This document shows positions 8,717-16,191 of a DNA stretch of 32,547 nt, in pieces; within the stretch, counting starts at the first letter, position 1, and every line of letters begins with the position of its first letter. The notes beneath the pieces were generated by a model that saw nothing but the letters and a program-made list of their open reading frames with translations, searched no databases and was not told where the DNA came from. The stretch is from Planctomycetota bacterium (GTDB lineage Bacteria; Planctomycetota; Phycisphaerae; WQYP01), in NCBI GenBank assembly GCA_021808105.1, contig JAKBCC010000035.1, positions 1 to 32,547 on the forward strand. The letters run 5' to 3'. Position numbers and translations under genes: made by a program.

Positions 8717-9982
8717 ATGATTAAAAAGTTGTGCCTCACGAATTTTAAGAACTTCAAGCATGCCGAGCTTGAACTCGCGAGGTTTTCTGTACTCGTTGGC
8801 ACCAATGCCTCGGGAAAAAGCAATCTGCGCGATGCGTTTCGCTTCATTCATGGCATTTCTCGCGGCTATACCTTGGCGGAAATTATCGGGGCAAAATACA
8901 TTGAAGGCGGCGTTTTACAGTGGTCCGGTCTGCGTGGAGGCACGCGCGAATTGGTATTCGACAGCGGCTCTACCTTTGAACTGAAGATTGGTCTGGCTGC
9001 TGCGAGCTATGAAATCGCGGTTGATGTGGGCAGTAACGGAAAACCGCCGCGGGTATTGCAGGAGCGTTTGACGGGTCCCGGTGGATATATATTTGACTCC
9101 CATCCGCCAGATGACCCGCCTGATCAGGAACATAACCCCCGGTATGTCTTCGTCCGGCTTCCGCGTGGCGGACAAAATCGCAAGCTGGGAAAGCGACTGC
9201 GTTTTGCATCCAACCAACCGGTACTTACGCAGATTGTGGAAAGCGGTGATGCGGCCAAAGGCGTTATCGCGGCGGCGAAGTCGCTGATTTCGGAGTTGCA
9301 ATCCATGCGATTTCTGGACCTGGCACCCGACGCCATGCGCAGGCCGTCGCTGCCCGGCCAGAATATCCTTGGCGACCAGGGCGATAACCTTTCTTCGGTG
9401 CTACAGGCTATTTGTGCCGACGATCACACAAAAGCGGCCGTCATCAACTGGATCAAGGACCTCACGCCATTGGATGTAACGGATTTTGAATTCGTTCCCG
9501 ATCAGACCGGGAAAATTCTGGCGTTCATGGTCGAGTCCGGTGGACGGAAAACTTCCGCGTATAGCGCGTCCGACGGAACGCTTCGATTTCTGGCAATGAT
9601 TGCCGCCTTGCTGGGGCCGGAACCGGCACAGTTCTATTTCTTTGAAGAGCTGGAGAACGGCATTCACCCGACGCGGCTGGCGTTATTGCTGCAATTGATT
9701 GAACAGAAGACTGCGAAGGGACCCATCCAGATTGTCGCAACATCCCACTCTCCGCAACTTCTGGCATTGTTATCGCCAGATGCTCGCAACAGCGCTTCAC
9801 TGGTTTACCGGTTGGAGGGCAGGCCCGATGCCGGCATTTGTCAAATCACTGAGATTCCCGAAGCTAAGCGCGTGCTCGAAGATAACGATCTGGCCCGGTT
9901 GCATTCTTCCGGCTGGTTGGAAAATGCGGTCGAGTTTACCCGCCCTGATGTGCCCTCCCATCCCGGAGAGATTGGCGCATGA
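8717..9982 (+). CDS. AAA (OLD/RecF-like) ATPase
   Basis: A 421-residue ABC-type ATPase of the AAA_21/OLD-like group. It opens MIKKLCLTNFKNFKHAELEL, the usual first strands of SMC/RecF/OLD ATPases, then Walker A GTNASGKS at residues 28-35. The signature-like SDGTLRFLAM, Walker B FYFFEELENGIHP and the H-loop ATSHSP all appear near the C-terminus. It has no transmembrane segment. ATG 8717 fits the start of the fold; an in-frame ATG at 8648 would add 23 residues without similarity. Its stop overlaps the next gene by ATGA (9979-9982), so the two are co-translated. ATPases of this kind coupled to a TOPRIM partner are known from OLD/Gabija/PARIS-like anti-phage systems; the defence role here is inference. 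Confidence 0.87.
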   Translation: MIKKLCLTNFKNFKHAELELARFSVLVGTNASGKSNLRDAFRFIHGISRGYTLAEIIGAKYIEGGVLQWSGLRGGTRELVFDSGSTFELKIGLAAASYEIAVDVGSNGKPPRVLQERLTGPGGYIFDSHPPDDPPDQEHNPRYVFVRLPRGGQNRKLGKRLRFASNQPVLTQIVESGDAAKGVIAAAKSLISELQSMRFLDLAPDAMRRPSLPGQNILGDQGDNLSSVLQAICADDHTKAAVINWIKDLTPLDVTDFEFVPDQTGKILAFMVESGGRKTSAYSASDGTLRFLAMIAALLGPEPAQFYFFEELENGIHPTRLALLLQLIEQKTAKGPIQIVATSHSPQLLALLSPDARNSASLVYRLEGRPDAGICQITEIPEAKRVLEDNDLARLHSSGWLENAVEFTRPDVPSHPGEIGA

Positions 9983-10565
9983 ATATTCTGATTATCCCAG
10001 AAGATTTTAGAAAAGATCAATACATCCTCAGGCCTGTCGTCAAGGCGATCCTGTCCTATCTCAAAAAGCCTAACGCGAACGTCCGAGTCTGCCAAGATCC
10101 GCTGCTCGGAGGAATCAGCCAAGCTTTGCAGTGGCGGAATATCGCCCAGATTATCGAGATGTATGATGGAATGGTGGATATATTTTTGTTGCTGGTGGAC
10201 CGCGACGGTCAACCAGGGCGGCGTACGGCACTTGATGCGATTGAGCTTCAAGCCGCAAGCGCCCTGCCACCGAAGCGACGTTTGTTGCGGAACATGCGTG
10301 GCAGGAATTGGAAGTGTGGGCATTGGCGGGATGTGATGGTCTGCCCGGAGATTGGAACTGGTCTGATATCAGAAACGAACGGGATCCGAAAGAACGTTAT
10401 TTTGATCCCTATGCACAACGCAGAAATTTGCTGAATGAGCCGGGCGAGGGCCGCAAGACGCTCGGCGACGAGGCTGGAAAAAATTACCAGCGAGTGCGGA
10501 AGCTCTGCTCGGAAGAATTCGAGCCGCTGGAACAAAAAATCAGCAGATTTCTTGCTGCGGTATAG
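9979..10565 (+). pseudogene. TOPRIM-like partner of the ATPase, frameshifted
   Basis: The first frame (9979-10434) encodes MNILIIPEDFRKDQYIL through LLVDRDGQPGRRTALDAIE. The homologous continuation (VAEHAWQELEVWALAGCDG onward, ending KISRFLAAV) is in another frame that ends at 10565. The two join if one base is missing near 10276, where AAG CG ACG TTT should read through. The early PED and the DRD triad resemble the acidic residues of a TOPRIM nuclease fold, and together the parts would make a protein of about 195 residues. There is no slippery heptamer at the junction, so programmed shifting is unlikely; a real mutation or a sequencing error fits better. The 233 bases after 10565, up to the thiC promoter, hold no feature I can support. 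Confidence 0.68.
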
Positions 10566-10798
10566 CCGCAAAGCTCGCCGGCTCTATGCGGAATTTCGTT
10601 GGGGTACGCCAGGCGATGGGACGTGGACGCCACCAAATAGTAATAAGAATATTATCCTCAGTCAGCGGGTTGGCATGCGTATGCCGGGATTTTCTATCTC
10701 CATGCCATCAGATCGCTGGACACTCTCGGGATATTCGCCGGGTTGGTTTCGGTTTCGTCTATCGTGAGATGACGTATGCGGTAAGATGACCGCTGATA

Positions 10799-10807
10799 TG
10801 ATATAAT
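10799..10807 (+). promoter_or_regulatory. Extended -10 promoter of the thiC leader
   Basis: TGATATAAT forms an extended -10 element (TGnTATAAT) with a perfect TATAAT at 10802-10807. No convincing -35 lies upstream, as is usual for extended -10 promoters. Transcription would start near 10814, immediately before the riboswitch P1 stem. Confidence 0.6.
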
Positions 10808-10814
10808 CCCTCAC

Positions 10815-10905
10815 TGTTCGCCAGGGGTGTTCCGATGAACGGGAACTGAGAATAAACCCTTGGAACCTGACCCGGATTGTACCGGCGTAGGGAGCGCGGG
10901 CGATG
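10815..10905 (+). promoter_or_regulatory. TPP riboswitch (THI element)
   Basis: The conserved cores of a thiamine pyrophosphate riboswitch are present in order: CAGGGGTG (10822-10829), AACTGAGAATAAACCCTTGG (10844-10863), GAACCTGACCCGG (10863-10875) and the closing CCGGCGTAGGGA (10882-10893). TCGCC (10818-10822) can pair with GGCGA (10899-10903) to make P1. The aptamer senses TPP and represses the downstream thiC when thiamine is plentiful. Confidence 0.95.
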
Positions 10906-11042
10906 GCGGGGCCGTTGTTTTGTATCGTTCCTGTTTTCGGTTCTGTTCCGGTGGGGTTATTTTCGGTGTTGCTGTGCGAAGCTGCGATTGCGTAGGTGAG
11001 CAAACCTGATGCGGACTGTGGTGTGAGGTAATGGTATTACGG

Positions 11043-11062
11043 CCCGCATCCCCGCGGGTTTT
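11043..11062 (+). terminator. Riboswitch-controlled attenuator hairpin
   Basis: CCCGC (11043-11047) pairs with GCGGG (11054-11058) and is followed by TTTT, an intrinsic terminator shape. An alternative pairing GATGCGG (11008-11014) with CCGCATC (11044-11050) uses the same 5' arm and would prevent the terminator from forming. The stem is short, so strength is uncertain, but the mutually exclusive arrangement is that of a transcriptional riboswitch platform. Confidence 0.5.
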
Positions 11063-11113
11063 GAGATCGGTTTACTGTTCCGCGGAAGCGGATAATTTAA
11101 GGAGTGTTCTATA

Positions 11114-12799
11114 ATGATTCAGGCTGCTAAAAATCTTGTTACACAGTATGAGTTCGCATGCGCGGGGTTGATAACCCCGCAGATGATTCGCGTGGCCCAG
11201 CGTGAAGCGCAAACGCCGGAATTTATCCGACAGGAAATAGCGCGCGGAAGACTGGTGATTCCCGCCAATATCCGGCATTTGCAGGGGGCGGGCGGGCAAG
11301 GCGCGGCGGCGTCCCCGATGGACATTCAATATGATGCCTCCCTGGATGCCGGACATCCGGGCGCACGAGGCGATGCGCGGCGACTGTGGGTGAATCAGAC
11401 GGTGGCGCAGCGAAGTGCCGTCATCACTGATCCGAACGCATTTAAGGGCCTGCGATCCGCTAAAAGATTAGATCCCATGGCCATTGGCCGGATGGTGACT
11501 ACCAAAATTAATGCCAACATTGGAGCGTCGCCGGTTTCCAGCAATACGGCGGAAGAAGTTGAAAAATTACAATGGGCCCAGAAATTCGGTGCCGACACAC
11601 TTATGGATTTATCCACGGGGGGCAATCTTGTGGAATGTCGGCAGGCTATTCTTGATCACAGCACCATACCCATTGGCACCGTGCCCATTTATTCCATGAT
11701 CATTGGCCGGAAGATCGAAGACTTATCGTATGACATTATCCTTCAGGAAATTGAACGCCAGGCCCGGCAGGGCGTGGATTATTTCACCATTCATGCCGGG
11801 GTGCTCAAGCAGCATTTGCCGCTGGTAAAAGATCGGTTGACCGGTATTGTCAGCCGCGGCGGAAGCATGTTGGCCAAGTGGATGATTGTGCATAACAAGC
11901 AGAATCCGATGTATGAAATGTTTGATGAAATTTCAGCCATCATGCGGCAGTATGATGTGACCTACTCGTTAGGGGACGGGCTGCGGCCCGGCGGCTGTGC
12001 TGACGCTACCGATGCCGCCCAATTGGCGGAATTGCAAACGCTGGGTGAACTGGTGCATCGGGCACGGGCGGCGGGGGTGCAGGTGATGGTGGAAGGTCCC
12101 GGTCATGTGCCGATGGATCAGATCGCCATGAATATGCAGATCCAGCAGCGGGTATGTGATGATGCGCCTTTTTATGTGCTTGGACCGCTGACCACGGATG
12201 TATTTCCCGGCTACGACCATATCACCAGCGCCATTGGTGCCACGGAAGCAGCGCGAGCCGGTGCGGCCATGCTCTGCTACGTTACGCCGAAGGAACATGT
12301 GGGCCTGCCTAAAGCGCAGGATGTAAAAGCGGGTTGCATCGCCTATAAAATCGCAGCCCACGCCGGCGATCTGGCCCGTGGCATTACGGGCGCCCGGCAA
12401 TGGGATGATGATATGTCCAAAGCGCGGGCGGCTCTGAATTGGCCGAAGATGTTTGAACTGGCATTCGACGGCGACACCGCCCGGGCTTTACATGATGAAG
12501 ATCTGGAAGTGGACACCGATTTTTGCGCCATGTGCGGTCACGACTGGTGCTCCATGCGAATCAGCAAGGAAATCCAGGAATTCGCCAGCGGCAAGGACGC
12601 GGATTTTGAACCGGCAAAAAAATCGACACAGTCCGCCGGTGTGTCAGCGGAAGGTGCGGAACTGCTCAAGCAGCGCGGCGTATTAACGCAGGAACAAATT
12701 CACGCGCTGGCGCATAAAGGCAAAAAAGCGGTGTGTCACAGCGATATTGTGCCCGACGCCCATGATGCCCAGCTTGTGCAGATTGAATCGCTGAAATAG
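11114..12799 (+). CDS. thiC: Phosphomethylpyrimidine synthase
   Basis: ThiC is a radical-SAM enzyme that rearranges aminoimidazole ribotide into the hydroxymethylpyrimidine phosphate moiety of thiamine. The 561-residue protein contains the family blocks PVSSNTAEEVEKLQWAQKFG, YFTIHAGVL, SLGDGLRPGG, EGPGHVPMDQI and HITSAIGATEAA. The C-terminal iron-sulfur motif C-x2-C-x4-C is intact (Cys471, Cys474, Cys479 in FCAMCGHDWC). AAGGAG at 11099-11104 sits nine bases before ATG 11114. The gene lies behind a TPP riboswitch, so it is thiamine-repressed. It has no obvious functional link to the polysaccharide genes around it. Confidence 0.97.
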   Translation: MIQAAKNLVTQYEFACAGLITPQMIRVAQREAQTPEFIRQEIARGRLVIPANIRHLQGAGGQGAAASPMDIQYDASLDAGHPGARGDARRLWVNQTVAQRSAVITDPNAFKGLRSAKRLDPMAIGRMVTTKINANIGASPVSSNTAEEVEKLQWAQKFGADTLMDLSTGGNLVECRQAILDHSTIPIGTVPIYSMIIGRKIEDLSYDIILQEIERQARQGVDYFTIHAGVLKQHLPLVKDRLTGIVSRGGSMLAKWMIVHNKQNPMYEMFDEISAIMRQYDVTYSLGDGLRPGGCADATDAAQLAELQTLGELVHRARAAGVQVMVEGPGHVPMDQIAMNMQIQQRVCDDAPFYVLGPLTTDVFPGYDHITSAIGATEAARAGAAMLCYVTPKEHVGLPKAQDVKAGCIAYKIAAHAGDLARGITGARQWDDDMSKARAALNWPKMFELAFDGDTARALHDEDLEVDTDFCAMCGHDWCSMRISKEIQEFASGKDADFEPAKKSTQSAGVSAEGAELLKQRGVLTQEQIHALAHKGKKAVCHSDIVPDAHDAQLVQIESLK

Positions 12800-12830
12800 C
12801 GGAAAACGGGCGGTCAATGTCGACTGGGAG

Positions 12831-12855
12831 ATTTGGCAGACACCGTCTGCCAAAT
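12831..12855. other. Perfect 11-bp hairpin downstream of thiC
   Basis: ATTTGGCAGAC (12831-12841) and GTCTGCCAAAT (12845-12855) form a perfect inverted repeat with a three-base loop, 32 bp after the thiC stop. There is no T-run, so it is not a standard intrinsic terminator. The same bases read LADTVCQI in the decayed DUF1016 leader, where a diverged echo (GCCGACACCGTCCGCAATAT) follows at about 12911. Confidence 0.45.
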
Positions 12856-12929
12856 TCGAGGCGAGGGCGAAATGCCCGGCGCTGTCGGGCGAATCCGGGG
12901 GTGCGATTCCGCCGACACCGTCCGCAATA

Positions 12930-13292
12930 TTGCCCCCACCATCGGCAACATCCGCCTTCATGGCCATCGCCGCGGCCTTCCCGCTTTCGTGGTCACACTA
13001 TGTGCGTTTGATGGCGGTGGATAAACTGCATGCGCGCCTCTTTTACGAAAGCGAGGCGATCCGTGGCGGGTGGTCGGTGCGGCAACTGGACCGGCAGATT
13101 AGCACCCAATTCTTCGAGCGTACGGCACAATCGAAAACCCCGGCCGCCTTGCTGGCGCGGGGTCAGCATGGCCGACCGGAAGACGCGGTGTCTTTGGAAG
13201 ACGAGGTACGCAGCCCCTATCTGCTGGAGTTCCTGAACCTCAAGGACGAGTATAGCGAGAGCGAATTGGAGGAGGCCCTGGTGCGCCACCTA
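12930..13292 (+). pseudogene. DUF1016 (YhcG-type) N-terminal domain, broken by IS
   Basis: The translated segment contains AFPLSWSHYVRLM, FYESEAIRGGWSVRQLDRQI, FFERTAQSKTPAALL and SPYLLEFLNLKDEYSESELE, all hallmarks of the DUF1016 N-terminal domain of YhcG-type PD-(D/E)XK nucleases, which often sit with restriction-modification or other defence genes. The frame ends VRHL exactly at the IS left end, and the element supplies GLKPA and a stop. The usual beginning of the protein is in another frame (LADTVCQIRGEGEM, from about 12830), so the gene was also damaged upstream. The nuclease domain is missing and only a C-terminal scrap survives beyond the IS. It is almost certainly non-functional. Confidence 0.78.
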
Positions 13293-13293
13293 G

Positions 13294-13315
13294 GCCTTAA
13301 ACCAGCGTGATATTT
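13294..13315 (+). repeat. IS left inverted repeat
   Basis: Begins GCCTTAAACCAGCGTGAT and matches the reverse complement of the right end at 19 of 22 positions. Its first codons close the truncated DUF1016 frame with a stop. Confidence 0.8.
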
Positions 13316-13422
13316 CTGGACAACCCCTGATTTTTTTTAAAAATGAACTGAAATGCTCTGCTTTTCGTAATAGTATAGTGTTGTAGACATCAACACGTAT
13401 TATGATTAAGGAGGCGTTTCAA

Positions 13423-14967
13423 GTGAAAAGGAAAACCCATCAATGGCTGGCCTGGCATCGGCGTCGCATCCGGGATCGCCTGGCCCCCAGACGCTGGAAA
13501 GACCAGACGCATCCCATGCTCCGGGCGGGCAACATCCGATATGAACCGGCCCAGCGCGACCGTGCCATCACCTGCGGCGGCATCGGGGCAGTGCACCTGC
13601 TGGCGCAGCATGTCGGCTTGCCGCAGGCCATTAACCGCAATGTTCGCATGCTCAAGCGGCATGTGCCATATTTTGAAAGCGACCACGTGCTTTCCCTGGC
13701 TTACAACATTCTGGCCGATGGAAGTTGCCTTGAGGATCTGGAATTGCTCCGCACCAATGAGGCGGTTCTGGATGCTCTGGGGGCGCAGCGTCTTCCCGAT
13801 CCCACCACCGCCGGAGACTTCTGCCGACGCTTTGAGACCGATGATCAGGTCCTGCGATTGCAGGAAACCATCAACGACGTGCGTTTGACCGTCTGGAAGC
13901 AGCAGGAGCCTTCCTTTTTCAAGCAGGCTATTCTGGATGCCGATGGAACGGTGGCACCCACTTATGGAGAATGCAAACAAGGCATGGATATATCCTACAA
14001 AGGGCAATGGGGCTACCACCCTCTGCTGATCTCACTGGCCAACACCCGCGAGCCACTGTATCTGGTGAATCGTCCGGGTAATCGCCCCAGCCACGAGCAG
14101 GCCGATAATTATCTGGATAAGGCTATCGCTCTCTGTCGGCGTGCGGGATTCCAAAGCATTGCCCTGCGTGGGGATACGGACTTTACTCAAACTTGGAAGC
14201 TGGACCAATGGGATCAGGCCGGGGATGTCACCTTTGTCTTCGGAGCCGATGCCGGAAAGGCCATGATCGGCAGGGCTGAAGCGTTGCCGCAGACGGCGTG
14301 GCAGCGGTTGGAACGTCCGGCCCGCTATGAGGTTCAGACGCAGGAGCGCACCAAGCCCGAAAACATTAAGGAACAAATCATTCGGAAAAGGGGATACAAG
14401 AATCTGATTCTTCAATGGGAGGATGTGGCGGAATTTACCTATCAACCGCACCGGTGCAAACACTTCTATCGGATGGTGGCATTGCGGAAGAAGATTGCCG
14501 TGGAACAGGGTATGGAACGGCTTTTTGAAGAATACCGGTATTTGTTCTATATCACCAATGACCGCTCCGGCACCGCAGAGGAAATCGTATTCCAAGCCAA
14601 TGATCGCTGCCATCAGGAGAATTTGATTGAACAACTCAAGAATGGCGTGCAGGCCATGCGAAATCCTTTGGACAACCTCCATAGTAATTGGGCGTACATG
14701 GTCATGTGCTCCTTGGCTTGGACGCTCAAGGCTTGGTGTGGATTACTGCTGCCGGTTCCCAGCGGCCGGTGGGAATCGCGACACCGTGAAGAGAAGCATA
14801 CGATCCTGAACATGGAGTTCAAACAATTCCGCAACGTGCTGCTGCGAATACCCTGCCAGATTATCAAGGCTGGCCGGCGTATCATCTACCGCATTATGTC
14901 TTGGAACCCATGGACTTCATACCTCCTGCGATTGGCCGAAGCCATGCACTATCCCATACGCTGTTAG
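13423..14967 (+). CDS. IS1380-family transposase (DDE)
   Basis: A 514-residue DDE transposase that would catalyse cut-and-paste movement of the surrounding element. It shows the family's RDRAITCGGIGAVHLL region, SLAYNILADG, LPDPTTAGDFCRRF, the first acidic site ILDADGTVAPTYG, the LRGDTDFTQTW motif and the C-terminal CHQENLIEQLKNGV with the catalytic glutamate. I prefer GTG 13423, because AAGGAGG lies at 13408-13414 with eight-base spacing; ATG 13402 in frame would add seven residues and start before that SD. The frame is intact, so the element may be mobile. Confidence 0.92.
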   Translation: MKRKTHQWLAWHRRRIRDRLAPRRWKDQTHPMLRAGNIRYEPAQRDRAITCGGIGAVHLLAQHVGLPQAINRNVRMLKRHVPYFESDHVLSLAYNILADGSCLEDLELLRTNEAVLDALGAQRLPDPTTAGDFCRRFETDDQVLRLQETINDVRLTVWKQQEPSFFKQAILDADGTVAPTYGECKQGMDISYKGQWGYHPLLISLANTREPLYLVNRPGNRPSHEQADNYLDKAIALCRRAGFQSIALRGDTDFTQTWKLDQWDQAGDVTFVFGADAGKAMIGRAEALPQTAWQRLERPARYEVQTQERTKPENIKEQIIRKRGYKNLILQWEDVAEFTYQPHRCKHFYRMVALRKKIAVEQGMERLFEEYRYLFYITNDRSGTAEEIVFQANDRCHQENLIEQLKNGVQAMRNPLDNLHSNWAYMVMCSLAWTLKAWCGLLLPVPSGRWESRHREEKHTILNMEFKQFRNVLLRIPCQIIKAGRRIIYRIMSWNPWTSYLLRLAEAMHYPIRC

Positions 14968-15139
14968 CATCATGAGACATGATGTCGGGGTAAGGACGCC
15001 CCGACCCGCCGCAGAAGCCCAGCCCAGGAGACATCCCGATAAGCAAGCACAATATCGAACGCCGACCAGATGCAGACGCCACGCTGCGACGGATGCGGTG
15101 TGCCCCTGTTCAGCACATCATAAAGATAAAAAACGCGAT

Positions 15140-15161
15140 AAAAATCTCGCTTGTTTAAGGC
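15140..15161 (-). repeat. IS right inverted repeat
   Basis: Read on the minus strand it begins GCCTTAAACAAGCGAGAT, pairing with the left end with three mismatches over 22 bases. CTAG follows directly as the probable target duplicate. Confidence 0.8.
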
Positions 15162-15174
15162 CTAGGCTCACTAA

Positions 15175-15315
15175 GCTATGGGCGGGATCAAGGCAAAGGT
15201 GTTCGCTTCCCAGTACCTGACCGTGTTGCCGGATACGGAAACCCTACGACAAGAGATTCTCAAGACGCAGCATGCCTTGGAAACGCGGACGGCGATAAGA
15301 GTAAAAGAACATTGA
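15175..15315 (+). pseudogene. DUF1016 (YhcG-type) C-terminal remnant
   Basis: Immediately right of the IS one frame reads MGGIKAKVFASQYLTVLPD then ETLRQEILKTQ and ends at TGA 15313-15315. This is the usual C-terminus of DUF1016/YhcG proteins, after the PD-(D/E)XK nuclease domain. The nuclease domain itself, which should lie between this piece and the N-terminal piece at 12930-13292, is absent. The two pieces are also in different frames across the reconstructed insertion site, so the gene had already lost its middle before, or lost it independently of, the clean IS insertion. Confidence 0.68.
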
Positions 15316-15402
15316 TGGGCAAGCTTGGAAACCCCTTGGAAGCCGCAAGACGAGGTCGCGAGGCTGCGGGGATAATCGCAGCGCTCAGGCGTCGCGGGGC
15401 CG

Positions 15403-16191
15403 CTATACGCCTTTGGTCAGGAAGCCTCCGTCCACGACGATGGTTTCGCCGGTGGTGAAGCTGGCGGAATCGCTGATGAGATAGATGGCCGCGCCGACCA
15501 GTTCTTCGGCTGAACCAAAACGGGCCATGGGGGTATGGGCTTTAACCCAGGCACCGCGCGGTGTGCCTTCGAGGATTTTGCGATTCAGATCGGTGGGGAA
15601 AAATCCGGGAGCGATGCCATTGACGCGGATGCCCAGGGGTGCCCATTCGTTGGCCAGTCCGCGGGTTAAACCCATCACGCCGGTTTTGCTGGAGGCGTAG
15701 GCGATCACTTCCGTCAAACTCATAAATGAACTGATGCTGGCGATATTGATAATGGAGCCGCGAACGGATTTGGCGTCCGGGCTCTGGTCCTTCATAATTT
15801 TTCCGGCGGCCTGATTGACAATAAAACTGCCGATGAGGTTGATGCGGATAATTCGCTCAAACTCCTCGACCGACATTTCCAGGGCGGGCTGTTTTTTATG
15901 CGCACCAGCGGCGCTGACAACCGCATCAAGGCGGCCAAACTTTGCAGCGGCTTGTTTTAACGCAGCATCAACGGCACCAGCATCGGTGACATTTAGAGCA
16001 ATAGCATCATGACCGGGGCCGATGGCGGAGAGTTCCTTCTGCATGGCCTGGACTTTGTCAGGATTGCTGGATGCGGCGATAACCTTGGCACCGGCCTGAG
16101 CGTACCCCAAGGCAATGGCTTTGCCCAGGCCGCTGGTGCCGCCTGTTACCAGGCAAACTTTTCCACTGATGTCTAAAATAGAATGTGTCAT
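15403..16191 (-). CDS. SDR-family oxidoreductase, candidate uronate/ketouronate reductase
   Basis: A 262-residue classical short-chain dehydrogenase. It has the cofactor motif TGGTSGLG at residues 16-23, the SAAG motif at 93-96, and the catalytic Ser152, Tyr165 and Lys169 (YASSK). The closing DGGFLTKGV is typical of the gluconate 5-dehydrogenase/KduD/mannonate-dehydrogenase branch. Its ATG overlaps the Ldh2-family stop by ATGA (16188-16191), with GGAG at 16197-16200, so the two genes are coupled. No standard fructuronate reductase (UxuB) occurs here, and an SDR of this type could reduce fructuronate to mannonate between UxaC/UxaE and UxuA. That role is inferred; a KduD-like activity is the main alternative. 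Confidence 0.92.
   Translation of the reverse strand: MTHSILDISGKVCLVTGGTSGLGKAIALGYAQAGAKVIAASSNPDKVQAMQKELSAIGPGHDAIALNVTDAGAVDAALKQAAAKFGRLDAVVSAAGAHKKQPALEMSVEEFERIIRINLIGSFIVNQAAGKIMKDQSPDAKSVRGSIINIASISSFMSLTEVIAYASSKTGVMGLTRGLANEWAPLGIRVNGIAPGFFPTDLNRKILEGTPRGAWVKAHTPMARFGSAEELVGAAIYLISDSASFTTGETIVVDGGFLTKGV

Larger units (their letters stand above)
13294..15161. mobile_element. IS1380-family insertion sequence
   Basis: A complete insertion sequence of 1868 bp. The ends are imperfect inverted repeats matching at 19 of the outer 22 positions, starting GCCTTAAAC on both sides. CTAG flanks both ends (13290-13293 and 15162-15165), consistent with the 4-bp target duplication of this family; because CCTAGG is itself a palindrome, the exact border could move by one or two bases. 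It holds a single full-length transposase gene. Short inverted repeats follow the gene at 14968-14984 (CATCATG-AGA-CATGATG). The element sits inside a DUF1016 gene remnant and looks recent, with an uninterrupted transposase. Confidence 0.87.

Noticed and set aside
8284..8847. 187-residue extended version of the zinc-ribbon protein
   Set aside because: The extension covers the promoter and palindromes and part of the divergent ATPase gene; a good SD marks the start at 8523.
10270..10285. Programmed ribosomal frameshift in the TOPRIM-like gene
   Set aside because: No slippery heptamer or downstream stem at the junction; a one-base deletion is the simpler reading.
10435..10767. 110-residue frame overlapping the end of the TOPRIM-like gene
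   Set aside because: It is the third frame across the real coding sequence and then runs into non-coding DNA; composition is unlike a protein and the homologous continuation lies in the other frame.
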